Positions 6,925-13,230 of a stretch of 20,312 nt of DNA are shown here, in pieces (positions within the stretch are counted from its first letter, which is position 1; each line of letters begins with the position of its first letter). Origin of the DNA: an uncultured Collinsella sp. (GTDB taxonomy: Bacteria > Actinomycetota > Coriobacteriia > Coriobacteriales > Coriobacteriaceae); assembly GCA_902490405.1 (NCBI GenBank), contig CABUDS010000034.1, positions 1 through 20,312 on the forward strand, written 5' to 3'. The notes under the pieces are model-generated. The model was not told where the DNA came from and did no database searches. It was given only the letters and a program-made list of their open reading frames with translations. The position numbers were made by a program, and so were the translations under genes.

Positions 6925-7213
6925 GTATATGGAATCTCGCGGGATAACACGCGACTCCATTACCGCCGAGCAGGACAGGACTCGCGATCGTATCGAAGCC
7001 TATAAGCTTGCTCAGATTCGCAGGCTAAAAGATCTAACACAGGCGTCGGTCGCCCAGTCGATGGGCGTTTCTCAAAAACGTGTATCCGAGCTCGAGCGTG
7101 GGGAGTTGGGTTCGATGAGGCTCGACACGCTGAGCAGGTACGCAGAGAGCCTCGGCGGAAAACTGGTTGCAAGCATCGAGTTCCCCGATCGTACCGTTAC
7201 GCTTGCTCGCTAA
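6911..7213 (+). CDS. HigA-type antitoxin, XRE helix-turn-helix protein
   Basis: DNA-binding antitoxin of 100 residues, expected to neutralise the preceding toxin and repress their shared promoter. The helix-turn-helix lies at about 43-66 (TQASVAQSMGVSQKRVSELERG). The following YAESLGGKLVASIEF is the usual C-terminal end of HigA proteins paired with Gp49-type toxins. ATG 6911 overlaps the toxin stop codon by 14 bases, and AAGGAGG at 6894-6900 provides a ribosome binding site within the toxin gene. ATG 6926 is a possible alternative start, but it is poorly spaced from that site. The overlap suggests translational coupling. No terminator is apparent in the 147 bases after it, so read-through into the next gene is possible. 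Confidence 0.88.
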   Translation: MELHEYMESRGITRDSITAEQDRTRDRIEAYKLAQIRRLKDLTQASVAQSMGVSQKRVSELERGELGSMRLDTLSRYAESLGGKLVASIEFPDRTVTLAR

Positions 7214-7360
7214 AATCCTTCAATAACCCCCTCACTTTCACCGACTACTAGAGCCGCTCACCAAACCAACATGCGCTTTGGGCAATTAGGTTGAACGTTT
7301 CGTGCGAGAATGCCCCACAGTAAACAAACTTGCATCAGAGCGTGAGGGGCTGGCATACAC

Positions 7361-8104
7361 ATGCAGACGGTCTATCGGGTATACGAGGGAGCGCGCGAGC
7401 CGCATCGGCTTGCCGTCGAGCGTACGGCCGAGGTGCTCGGCTGTGGCGGACTGGCCCTGATCCCGACCGAGACCGTCTATGGTGTCGCCGTGGCAGTTAA
7501 CGCCTTTTCGGACGCCGTGCCTCAAGATACAAGCGAATTCCCATCGTGGCCGCGCGATCCGCAGGCCACCGTCAACGGCGCCGCGGTCCCCGCGCTCGGT
7601 ACCGGCTATCGTCGTATCTTCACTCTCAAGCAACGTGAACTCACGCAAACCGTCGCTTGGCTGGTCGATGGCGTCGAAGCACTCGACCGCTATGGCGTGG
7701 ATATCCCGGAAGATGCCCGCGTACTCGCGCGACGATGCTGGCCGGGAGCCCTGACTATCGTGATTAAGGCAGCCCCCTGCGTGCCGACCTTTATGCGCGC
7801 TGCCGACGACACCGTGGCCCTGCGCGCTTCGGCCTCTCCCGTGGTCCAAGCGCTCATCCGCGCCTGTGGCAGCCCTCTTGCCTGCACCAGCGCCAACACG
7901 CATGGCGCGCCCGCGCCGGCAAGTTTTGCCACGGTGGAGGAGCGCATCCTGGAGGGAGTCGATGTTGCCGTCGACGCCGGTGAGACCCCGTGTCGCGACG
8001 CTTCGACCATCGTGTCGTTCCAGCACGGCGGGCTCCAGATCCTGCGCCAAGGCGCACTTCCCGCATCAGAGATCGAGCGGGTCCTGTCTGGCCCGATGCA
8101 ATAG
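7361..8104 (+). CDS. YrdC/Sua5-family protein, probable L-threonylcarbamoyladenylate synthase
   Basis: Likely makes threonylcarbamoyl-AMP from threonine, bicarbonate and ATP for t6A modification of tRNAs that read ANN codons. The YrdC fold is recognised by IPTETVYGVAV at 34-44, CWPGALTIVIKA at 126-137 and the CTSAN motif at 175-179. K90 and R92 (IFTLKQR) hold the place of the basic K-x-R pair. Differences from the family: about 30 extra residues (47-84) separate the nucleotide-binding start from IFTLK, and the proline-rich stretch that normally follows the K-x-R (GRP...PL) is replaced by ELTQTVAWL. At 247 residues it lacks the separate C-terminal Sua5 domain. The start ATG 7361 has only a distant GAGGGG, 11 bases upstream. 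glpK follows after 13 bases, so the two are probably cotranscribed. Activity is inferred. Confidence 0.82.
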   Translation: MQTVYRVYEGAREPHRLAVERTAEVLGCGGLALIPTETVYGVAVAVNAFSDAVPQDTSEFPSWPRDPQATVNGAAVPALGTGYRRIFTLKQRELTQTVAWLVDGVEALDRYGVDIPEDARVLARRCWPGALTIVIKAAPCVPTFMRAADDTVALRASASPVVQALIRACGSPLACTSANTHGAPAPASFATVEERILEGVDVAVDAGETPCRDASTIVSFQHGGLQILRQGALPASEIERVLSGPMQ

Positions 8105-8117
8105 AAAGGTGTAAGCG

Positions 8118-9659
8118 ATGTCGTTGAATCTGGGCAGCCTGGGCATGGAAGATGCCTCGTTTAACTTTGGCGGTTCCTACATCATGGCGCTCGACTGCGG
8201 CACCACCTCGGTACTTGCGACCATCGTCGACGAGTACGGATGCATCGTCGCGCAGGCACGTCGCAGCGTTAAAACCAGCTTCCCGCGCCCTGGCTGGGTG
8301 GAGCAAGACCCCATGGCGGTGCTTGCCAGCCAGATCGCGGTCATGATGGAGGTCCAGTTTAAGAGCGGCATCCATTCTGACCGCATTGCCGCCATCGGTA
8401 TCTCCAACCAGCGCGAGACCACGGTGGTGTGGGACCGCATAAGCGGCCAACCTATCTATAACGCCATCGTGTGGCAATGCCGTCGCACCGCACCTCTGAT
8501 CGACGAGCTGGTCGAGCAGGGCGCAGAAGAGCTGGTGCGCTCCCGCACGGGGCTTACGCTCGACCCGTATTTCTCGGCCTCCAAGGTGCAGTGGATTCTC
8601 GATAACGTCGACGGCGCGCGCGAGAGCGCCGCGGCGGGCGACCTCATGTTTGGCACCATCGACACGTGGCTCATCTACAATCTCACCGGCGGTCAGGTCT
8701 TTGCTACCGACTACACCAATGCCAGCCGCACCGCGCTCTTTAATATCCATGCGCTCGATTGGGACGACGATCTGCTGGCGCTTTTCGACGTCCCGCGTTC
8801 CATGATGCCCGAGGTTCGGTGGAGCTCGGGCGATTACGGCCGCGTCGCGAGCGACATCATGACCAACATGCCACCCATCATGGGCGTGGCGGGCGACCAG
8901 CAGGCGTCGCTATTCGGCCACTGCTGCTTCCATCCCGGCCAGACCAAAAACACCTATGGCACGGGTTGCTTTATGCTCATGAACACCGGCGACGAGATCG
9001 TCGAATCCAAGAACGGTCTGGTCTCCACGATCGGTATCGCCGCTGACGGCAAGATCAGCTATGCGCTCGAGGGTTCTATCTTTGCCGCAGGCTCCACCAT
9101 GAACTGGCTGCGCAACAACATGGGCATCATCTCGAGCGTGAGCGAGTCCGCGCAACTCGCCGCTTCGATCAACGACAACGAGGGCTGCTACTTCGTCCCC
9201 GCCTTCGCAGGCCTGGGCGCTCCCTGGTGGGACCCGCATGCTCGCGGTATCGTGTGCGGCCTGACCGGTGCCTCGAGTCGCGCGACCATTGTGCGTGCGG
9301 CCTGCGAGTCCATGGCCTATCAGAGTTATGACGTGCTGCGCGCCATGGAGCAGGACGTGGGACTTTCGATTGAGCGTCTGTCCGTCGATGGCGGTGCCTC
9401 GCGCAACGAGTTCATCATGCAATTCCAGGCCGATCTGCTGGATATCCCCGTGCTGCAGTGCGAGACGGTGGAGACCACGGCGATCGGCGCCGCGTACTTG
9501 GCGGGCCTTGCCGTCGGCTACTGGGAGGATTTGGAGGAGCTGGAGCAAAACGCCCAGATCGTCAAAATCTTCCATCCTCATATGTCCGCCGAGCGCCGTG
9601 AGAGCAACCTCGCTGGTTGGCGTGATGCCGTCAAGCGTTCGCTCAGCACCGTTCAGTAG
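8118..9659 (+). CDS. glpK: Glycerol kinase
   Basis: FGGY-family kinase that makes sn-glycerol 3-phosphate from glycerol and ATP in the cytoplasm. At 513 residues it is about a dozen longer than usual because of an N-terminal extension of some 18 residues before YIMALDCGTTS (21-31). Substrate residues match E. coli GlpK: R99-E100 (SNQRETT), Y151 (LDPYFSASK) and D260-Q261 (AGDQQASLFG). The phosphate-loop region KNTYGTGCF at 278-286 and the C-terminal SVDGGASRNEF are also typical. The usual LDQGTTS is LDCGTTS here. The regulatory loop after SSGDYG (236-241) has no histidine, so the HPr phosphorylation known in Enterococcus glycerol kinase is not expected. The start ATG 8118 follows GAAAGGTG with six bases spacing. 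No glpF, glpO or glpD lies beside it, so glycerol entry and oxidation genes must be elsewhere. Confidence 0.95.
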   Translation: MSLNLGSLGMEDASFNFGGSYIMALDCGTTSVLATIVDEYGCIVAQARRSVKTSFPRPGWVEQDPMAVLASQIAVMMEVQFKSGIHSDRIAAIGISNQRETTVVWDRISGQPIYNAIVWQCRRTAPLIDELVEQGAEELVRSRTGLTLDPYFSASKVQWILDNVDGARESAAAGDLMFGTIDTWLIYNLTGGQVFATDYTNASRTALFNIHALDWDDDLLALFDVPRSMMPEVRWSSGDYGRVASDIMTNMPPIMGVAGDQQASLFGHCCFHPGQTKNTYGTGCFMLMNTGDEIVESKNGLVSTIGIAADGKISYALEGSIFAAGSTMNWLRNNMGIISSVSESAQLAASINDNEGCYFVPAFAGLGAPWWDPHARGIVCGLTGASSRATIVRAACESMAYQSYDVLRAMEQDVGLSIERLSVDGGASRNEFIMQFQADLLDIPVLQCETVETTAIGAAYLAGLAVGYWEDLEELEQNAQIVKIFHPHMSAERRESNLAGWRDAVKRSLSTVQ

Positions 9660-9781
9660 GGTTGCGACGGGGCACTCGATACAACAAACCGTTAAACTTA
9701 TGCACGGCGCGCGGCAACAACGTCGCCGTGCGCCTTGTCAGCAAGGCCATCTTCCGGCCGCAACGAAAGGGGCTTCAACCC

Positions 9782-10429
9782 ATGACCGTCACCTACGATA
9801 CGTCCCGTGTGACCCTTGTCGATCACCCACTCGTCCAGCACAAGCTGTCGATCTTGCGCGACAAGAGCACCGGCACCAATCAGTTCCGCCAGCTCGTGCG
9901 CGAGCTTGCGCTTTTTGACGGCTACGAGGCCATGCGCGACCTGCCCATGGAAGACGTCGAGGTCGAGACCCCCATCACTGCCGCCACGTTCAAACAGCTC
10001 GCCGGCAAGAAACTCGCCATCGTGCCTATCCTGCGTGCGGGCCTTGGCATGGTCGACGGTATCCTCGACCTGGTGCCCTCTGCTCGCGTGGGCCACATCG
10101 GCATGGAGCGCGACGAGGTCACCCACGAGCCGCATGAGTATTACTGCAAGATGCCCAAGGATATCGACCAGCGCATCTGCCTGGTCGTCGACCCCATGCT
10201 CGCCACGGGCGGCTCGGCCGAGATGGCTATCAGCTATCTGCGCGAGCGTGGCGTCAAGGACATCCGCATGCTGTGCATCGTCGCGGCCCCCGAGGGCCTC
10301 AAGTCGCTGACCGAAAAAGATCCCGATGTGCATATCTATACCTGCGCCATCGATGACCATCTCAACGAGGCCGCCTACATCGTTCCCGGCCTGGGCGACG
10401 CCGGCGACCGCATCTACGGTACGCTCTAG
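9782..10429 (+). CDS. upp: Uracil phosphoribosyltransferase
   Basis: Pyrimidine salvage enzyme that joins uracil and PRPP to give UMP. The protein has 215 residues, close to the usual 208-210. Recognisable blocks are TGTNQFRQLVREL near the N-terminus, PILRAGLGMVDG (residues 83-94), the PRPP-binding loop VVDPMLATGGSA at about 134-145, and the uracil-binding C-terminus YIVPGLGDAGDRIYGTL. The start is ATG 9782 with AAAGGGG nine bases upstream. An in-frame ATG-like start at 9662 is rejected because the 40 extra residues have no family similarity and the region is better explained as a leader. The 122-base gap from glpK, without an obvious terminator, leaves open whether upp has its own promoter. 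Confidence 0.96.
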   Translation: MTVTYDTSRVTLVDHPLVQHKLSILRDKSTGTNQFRQLVRELALFDGYEAMRDLPMEDVEVETPITAATFKQLAGKKLAIVPILRAGLGMVDGILDLVPSARVGHIGMERDEVTHEPHEYYCKMPKDIDQRICLVVDPMLATGGSAEMAISYLRERGVKDIRMLCIVAAPEGLKSLTEKDPDVHIYTCAIDDHLNEAAYIVPGLGDAGDRIYGTL

Positions 10430-10471
10430 TCGTTGGGCCTTGTCGGCTACGGTTACAAATACGAAGAAATG

Positions 10472-10510
10472 GTGCGCGCGGGCGAGCAAAAGTCGTCCAC
10501 GCGCACTTCT
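10472..10510 (+). terminator. Possible terminator hairpin after upp
   Basis: GTGCGCG at 10472-10478 pairs with CGCGCAC at 10500-10506 across a 21-base loop, followed by TTCTGTT. The stem is GC-only, but the loop is long and the T-tract broken, so this is a weak call. Confidence 0.3.
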
Positions 10511-10603
10511 GTTAACGGACGTTTTGCGCTGAGGGGTTCGAAAAAACGTATTACCGTACCTGCGGCATAAAGAAGGCCTTAAGAAAACGTACAGGTGCGT
10601 ATT

Positions 10604-10648
10604 AACCGTTTGTTTTACGGTTGTACTTTAGCGATTGGCTCGTACAAT
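10604..10648 (+). promoter_or_regulatory. Promoter of the ATP synthase operon, with a palindrome at the -35 box
   Basis: TTGTAC at 10621-10626 and TACAAT at 10643-10648 have a 16-base spacer and lie in a markedly A+T-rich part of the upp-atp gap, which suits an operon promoter. An inverted repeat AACCGT (10604-10609) with ACGGTT (10617-10622) runs into the -35 box and might be a regulator site. The start of transcription would fall near 10655, giving a leader of about 55 bases. Confidence 0.55.
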
Positions 10649-10709
10649 AGTCACCAATGTTTGGCTGGGACTGTGCTGTGAGGCGTTAAAAAGGAAAGCG
10701 AGGAAGCCA

Positions 10710-11021
10710 GTGTTTCAGATAGCCGATCTGCTCGCTATCGTTGCAGGCGCCATCGCGGGCGCAATTGCCTTCCTTCCCTTTGTTTTTACGCTCAAGCCGG
10801 TTCTTGACGATAAACAGAATGCGGACATGCTCAGGGGCATGGTGAGTCTCGCGGTCTCGGCGATCGCGTTGCTTGTCTTTACCTTGGTTGTGTTTGCGTT
10901 GTTCGGAGAGGCATTTCGTATGTTCCTCCTGGGCGAGGCGATCGGCTTCGTGGCCTTTATGGCCGCCTGCACGGTTCGCGTCGCCAAGGCGCTGCGAGAT
11001 CCTCATGAGGTCGAAAGGTAA
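10710..11021 (+). CDS. Small three-helix membrane protein in the atpI position
   Basis: Predicted membrane protein of 103 residues with hydrophobic helices at about 5-28, 42-66 and 70-90 and a basic C-terminal tail (RVAKALRDPHEVER). I do not recognise its sequence as a specific family. It is the first gene of the ATP synthase operon and ends three bases before atpB, a place usually held by atpI, a small membrane protein reported to help c-ring assembly or Mg2+ uptake. AtpI-like function is inferred from position and topology only. The start is GTG 10710 with GAGGA six bases upstream. An in-frame TTG at 10635 is rejected because it lies inside the promoter, upstream of the expected transcript start. 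Confidence 0.75.
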   Translation: MFQIADLLAIVAGAIAGAIAFLPFVFTLKPVLDDKQNADMLRGMVSLAVSAIALLVFTLVVFALFGEAFRMFLLGEAIGFVAFMAACTVRVAKALRDPHEVER

Positions 11022-11024
11022 GTC

Positions 11025-11828
11025 GTGGAAATTTTTGAAAAGCTGCCTGATGAGATTAATCATCTGGTCAGCGAGTTCAGCTCCACCCCTGTCGTGGGCG
11101 ATCTGAGCTGCGGCATCACGCAGTACTCGTTTTGGCTGATCGTCTCCACGATCGTGCTCCTGATCGTCCTGGCCGTGTTCAAGAAGAAGCAGACCCTGGT
11201 TCCCAAGGGCTTCTTCGTCAACGGTTTCGAGTACATCATCGAGTACGTCGAGAACGATATCGGCAAGGGCGTCGTGGGTGAGAACTGGAAGAAGCACTTC
11301 CCGTTCCTGTGCTCGCTTTTCCTGTTCATCCTGATCAATAACATGATCGGCCTGATCCCGGGAATGAAGCCCGGCACCGGCGCAATCGGCTCCACCGCCG
11401 CGCTCGCCATCTTCGCCTTCGTGTACTTCATCTACTACGGATGCAAGGCTCACGGCGTGATCGGCTACATCAAGAGCCTCGCCCCGCAGGGCGTGAGCTT
11501 CCCGATGAACGTGCTTGTGTGGGTCGTCGAGCTTTTTTCGACCTTCCTGCGCCTCATCACGCTTGCCGTCCGTCTGTTCTGCAATATGTTCGCAGGACAC
11601 GTGGTCATGGGCTCGTTCGCCATCATGGCGAGCATGTTCATGCAGCCGCTGCTTCAGCAGGTTTCCGCGGCCCACGCCGTCGGCGCCCTGCCTTCGCTGG
11701 CCTGGCTTGCCATCCTCATCCTGATCTATGCGATCGAGCTTGTGGTCGGCGCCATCCAGGCTTACGTCTTCACGGTCCTTACCGCCGTGTATGTCTCCGA
11801 GGCAGAGGAGGTCGCGGAGGAGGAGTAG
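11025..11828 (+). CDS. atpB: ATP synthase Fo subunit a
   Basis: Membrane subunit that forms the proton half-channels against the c-ring. It has 267 residues with about five or six helices, including ones near 36-52, 92-112, 124-140, 161-185 and 226-257. The essential arginine is R183 in LAVRLFCNMFAGH, matching E. coli R210. Q245 in GAIQAYVFTVLTAVY matches the conserved glutamine of the last helix. The tail is acidic (EAEEVAEEE). GTG 11025 is the start, with AAAGG about six bases upstream, three bases after the preceding stop. Translation coupling to the upstream gene is likely. A 123-base gap separates it from atpE, the largest in the operon. Confidence 0.96.
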   Translation: MEIFEKLPDEINHLVSEFSSTPVVGDLSCGITQYSFWLIVSTIVLLIVLAVFKKKQTLVPKGFFVNGFEYIIEYVENDIGKGVVGENWKKHFPFLCSLFLFILINNMIGLIPGMKPGTGAIGSTAALAIFAFVYFIYYGCKAHGVIGYIKSLAPQGVSFPMNVLVWVVELFSTFLRLITLAVRLFCNMFAGHVVMGSFAIMASMFMQPLLQQVSAAHAVGALPSLAWLAILILIYAIELVVGAIQAYVFTVLTAVYVSEAEEVAEEE

Positions 11829-11951
11829 TCTTCCGCTCGCGCCTTAAAGGTAAGCAATTCGTTAAACCGCCGGTGCCCGTACCCATGGAGCCCGGCAGTT
11901 ATAAAAAGGTTATCCTGCGTGAAATAAGACACGCACGACAAAGGAGGAATC
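11829..11951 (+). promoter_or_regulatory. Structured atpB-atpE intercistronic gap
   Basis: No gene is seen in these 123 bases. A perfect 6-bp hairpin, TGCGTG (11916-11921) with CACGCA (11930-11935) around an AAATAAGA loop, ends six bases before the strong ribosome binding site AAGGAGG (11941-11947). The gap probably helps raise translation of subunit c, needed in about ten or more copies per enzyme. That role is inferred from the known E. coli atpE case. Confidence 0.45.
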
Positions 11952-12146
11952 GTGGGAGTTATCGGTTACGGTCTCGGTGTTATCGGCGCTGGTCTTGCTA
12001 TCGGCCTGTCTGCTCTGGGTGCTACGGGTGCTATGGCCCGTCAGCCTGAGGTCCAGGGCCGCGTGTTCACCGTCTTCATCATGGGCTCCGCCTTCGGCGA
12101 GGCTCTGGCTCTGATCGGCTTCGTTGTCGCGCTGATCGTTAAATAG
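11952..12146 (+). CDS. atpE: ATP synthase Fo subunit c
   Basis: Hairpin-shaped proteolipid whose ring carries ions across the membrane. It has only 64 residues, at the short end of the family (about 70-85). The first helix has the glycine-rich pattern GVIGAGLAIGLSALG, the polar loop is ARQPE at 29-33, and the ion-carrying carboxylate is E50 in the second helix (SAFGEALAL). The start is GTG 11952; AAGGAGG lies four bases upstream. A coupling ion can be judged: the position equal to Q32 of the Ilyobacter Na+ ring is Ile here, and the residues after the glutamate are Ala-Leu rather than Ser-Thr, so protons are expected. The short length comes from an abbreviated N-terminus that starts just before the glycine motif. 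Confidence 0.95.
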   Translation: MGVIGYGLGVIGAGLAIGLSALGATGAMARQPEVQGRVFTVFIMGSAFGEALALIGFVVALIVK

Positions 12147-12161
12147 CACGGAGCGTCAAGT

Positions 12162-12764
12162 ATGAATCTTTCATCCCAGAAGAGCGCGATCGCACTCTCC
12201 GCGTCCGCGGCCGCGCTGCTCATGCCGGTTTCCGCGTTCGCCGAGGACGGCGCTGCCGGTGCGGACATCCTCATCCCTAAGATGGCGGAGTTCATCCCGG
12301 CGCTTATCGCCTTCCTGATTATCTGGATCGTGCTGGCCAAGGTCGCCCTGCCGGGCATCATGAAAACCATGGAGGAGCGCGGCAAGAAGATCGAGGAGAG
12401 CCTCGACGAGGCCGAGAAGACCAAGCAGGAGGCTATCGCCAAGCGCGCTGAGTCCGACTCGATCGTCACCGACGCCCGTCGTCAGGCTGCCGACATCGTT
12501 CTCGAGGCCCGTAAGGACGCCGAGTCCGAGCGCGCCCGTATCATCGAGGCTGCTCACAAGGAGGCCGAGGAGATCATCGCCAAGGCCCATACGACCGTCG
12601 AGGACGAGCGCAAGTCCATTTACGCCGGTGCCGCGAGCTCCATCGCCGACCTGTCCGTTGCCGTCGCCACCAAGATCGTGGGCGAGGCACTCGAGGACGA
12701 TGCCGAGCAGAAGAAGCTCATCGAGCGCTACATCCAGGAAGCAGGTAGCCTGAATGCCGACTAG
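12162..12764 (+). CDS. atpF: ATP synthase Fo subunit b, with a signal-peptide-like leader
   Basis: Peripheral stalk subunit, 200 residues (usual 156-175). A membrane helix at about 44-60 (IPALIAFLIIWIVLAKV) is followed by a long, highly charged coiled coil to about residue 160, rich in Ala, Glu, Lys and Arg, and a C-terminal part that contacts delta. The extra length is at the N-terminus: residues 1-28 have a lysine, a hydrophobic Ala/Ser/Leu core and the end PVSAFAED, which looks like a cleavable signal peptide (AFA before E). The start ATG 12162 follows GGAG by eight bases. It overlaps atpH by 11 bases, so the two are translationally coupled. Only one b-type gene is present, so a homodimeric stalk is likely. 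Confidence 0.95.
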   Translation: MNLSSQKSAIALSASAAALLMPVSAFAEDGAAGADILIPKMAEFIPALIAFLIIWIVLAKVALPGIMKTMEERGKKIEESLDEAEKTKQEAIAKRAESDSIVTDARRQAADIVLEARKDAESERARIIEAAHKEAEEIIAKAHTTVEDERKSIYAGAASSIADLSVAVATKIVGEALEDDAEQKKLIERYIQEAGSLNAD

Positions 12765-13230
12765 CCGCTATCAGGACAAGGTGCTCGAGACCTACGCGCG
12801 CTCCCTTCTGGAAGCCGCTAAGGCCGAGAACCATGTGTTCGAGGACCTCGAGATGATCGAGCGCCTGGCTAGCGCCAGCCCCGAGATCATCGCCGTGCTC
12901 GACACCATGTCCAAGCGCGACCAGCTCGACCTTCTTCCCAAGGTGGCAGCTGCCTTTAAGTATGTTGCCGAGGAAGACGAGGATGTAGTGGGCGTGACCG
13001 TCACCACGGCGATCCCGCTCGACGACGAGCTGCGTCAAACCATCACTAAGAAATGCGAGCAGGACTTCGGCCGCAAGGTATTCCTTATCGAGCAGGTCGA
13101 TCCGTCTATCGTGGGCGGCCTGGTGCTCGAGGCCCGCGGCGAGCGTCGTGACATTTCCGTCAAGACGCAGCTGCGCGTCGCGCAGGAGACCCTCGCAAAC
13201 TCTGCTAATTCGTACGGAGGTGAAGCCTAA
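12754..13230 (+). CDS. atpH: ATP synthase F1 subunit delta
   Basis: Links the peripheral stalk to the top of F1. The 158-residue protein is a little short of the usual 170-180. The N-terminal helical domain begins YARSLLEAAKAEN (14-26), a typical delta start, and the C-terminal part has VDPSIVGGLVLEARGERRDISVKTQLRVAQETL, the most conserved stretch of the family. ATG 12754 lies inside atpF and overlaps it by 11 bases. Its stop codon overlaps the atpA start by one base (TAATG), and the atpA ribosome binding site GGAGGTG sits within its last codons. The overlaps on both sides fit a strict one-copy stoichiometry by coupled translation. Confidence 0.94.
   Translation: MPTSRYQDKVLETYARSLLEAAKAENHVFEDLEMIERLASASPEIIAVLDTMSKRDQLDLLPKVAAAFKYVAEEDEDVVGVTVTTAIPLDDELRQTITKKCEQDFGRKVFLIEQVDPSIVGGLVLEARGERRDISVKTQLRVAQETLANSANSYGGEA

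Noticed and set aside
9662..9781. N-terminal extension of upp in frame
   Set aside because: The 40 residues do not resemble UPRT, and the ribosome binding site AAAGGGG is placed for ATG 9782.
11952..12146. Na+-translocating ATP synthase
   Set aside because: The Na+-site residues of the c subunit are absent; only the proton-type glutamate remains.
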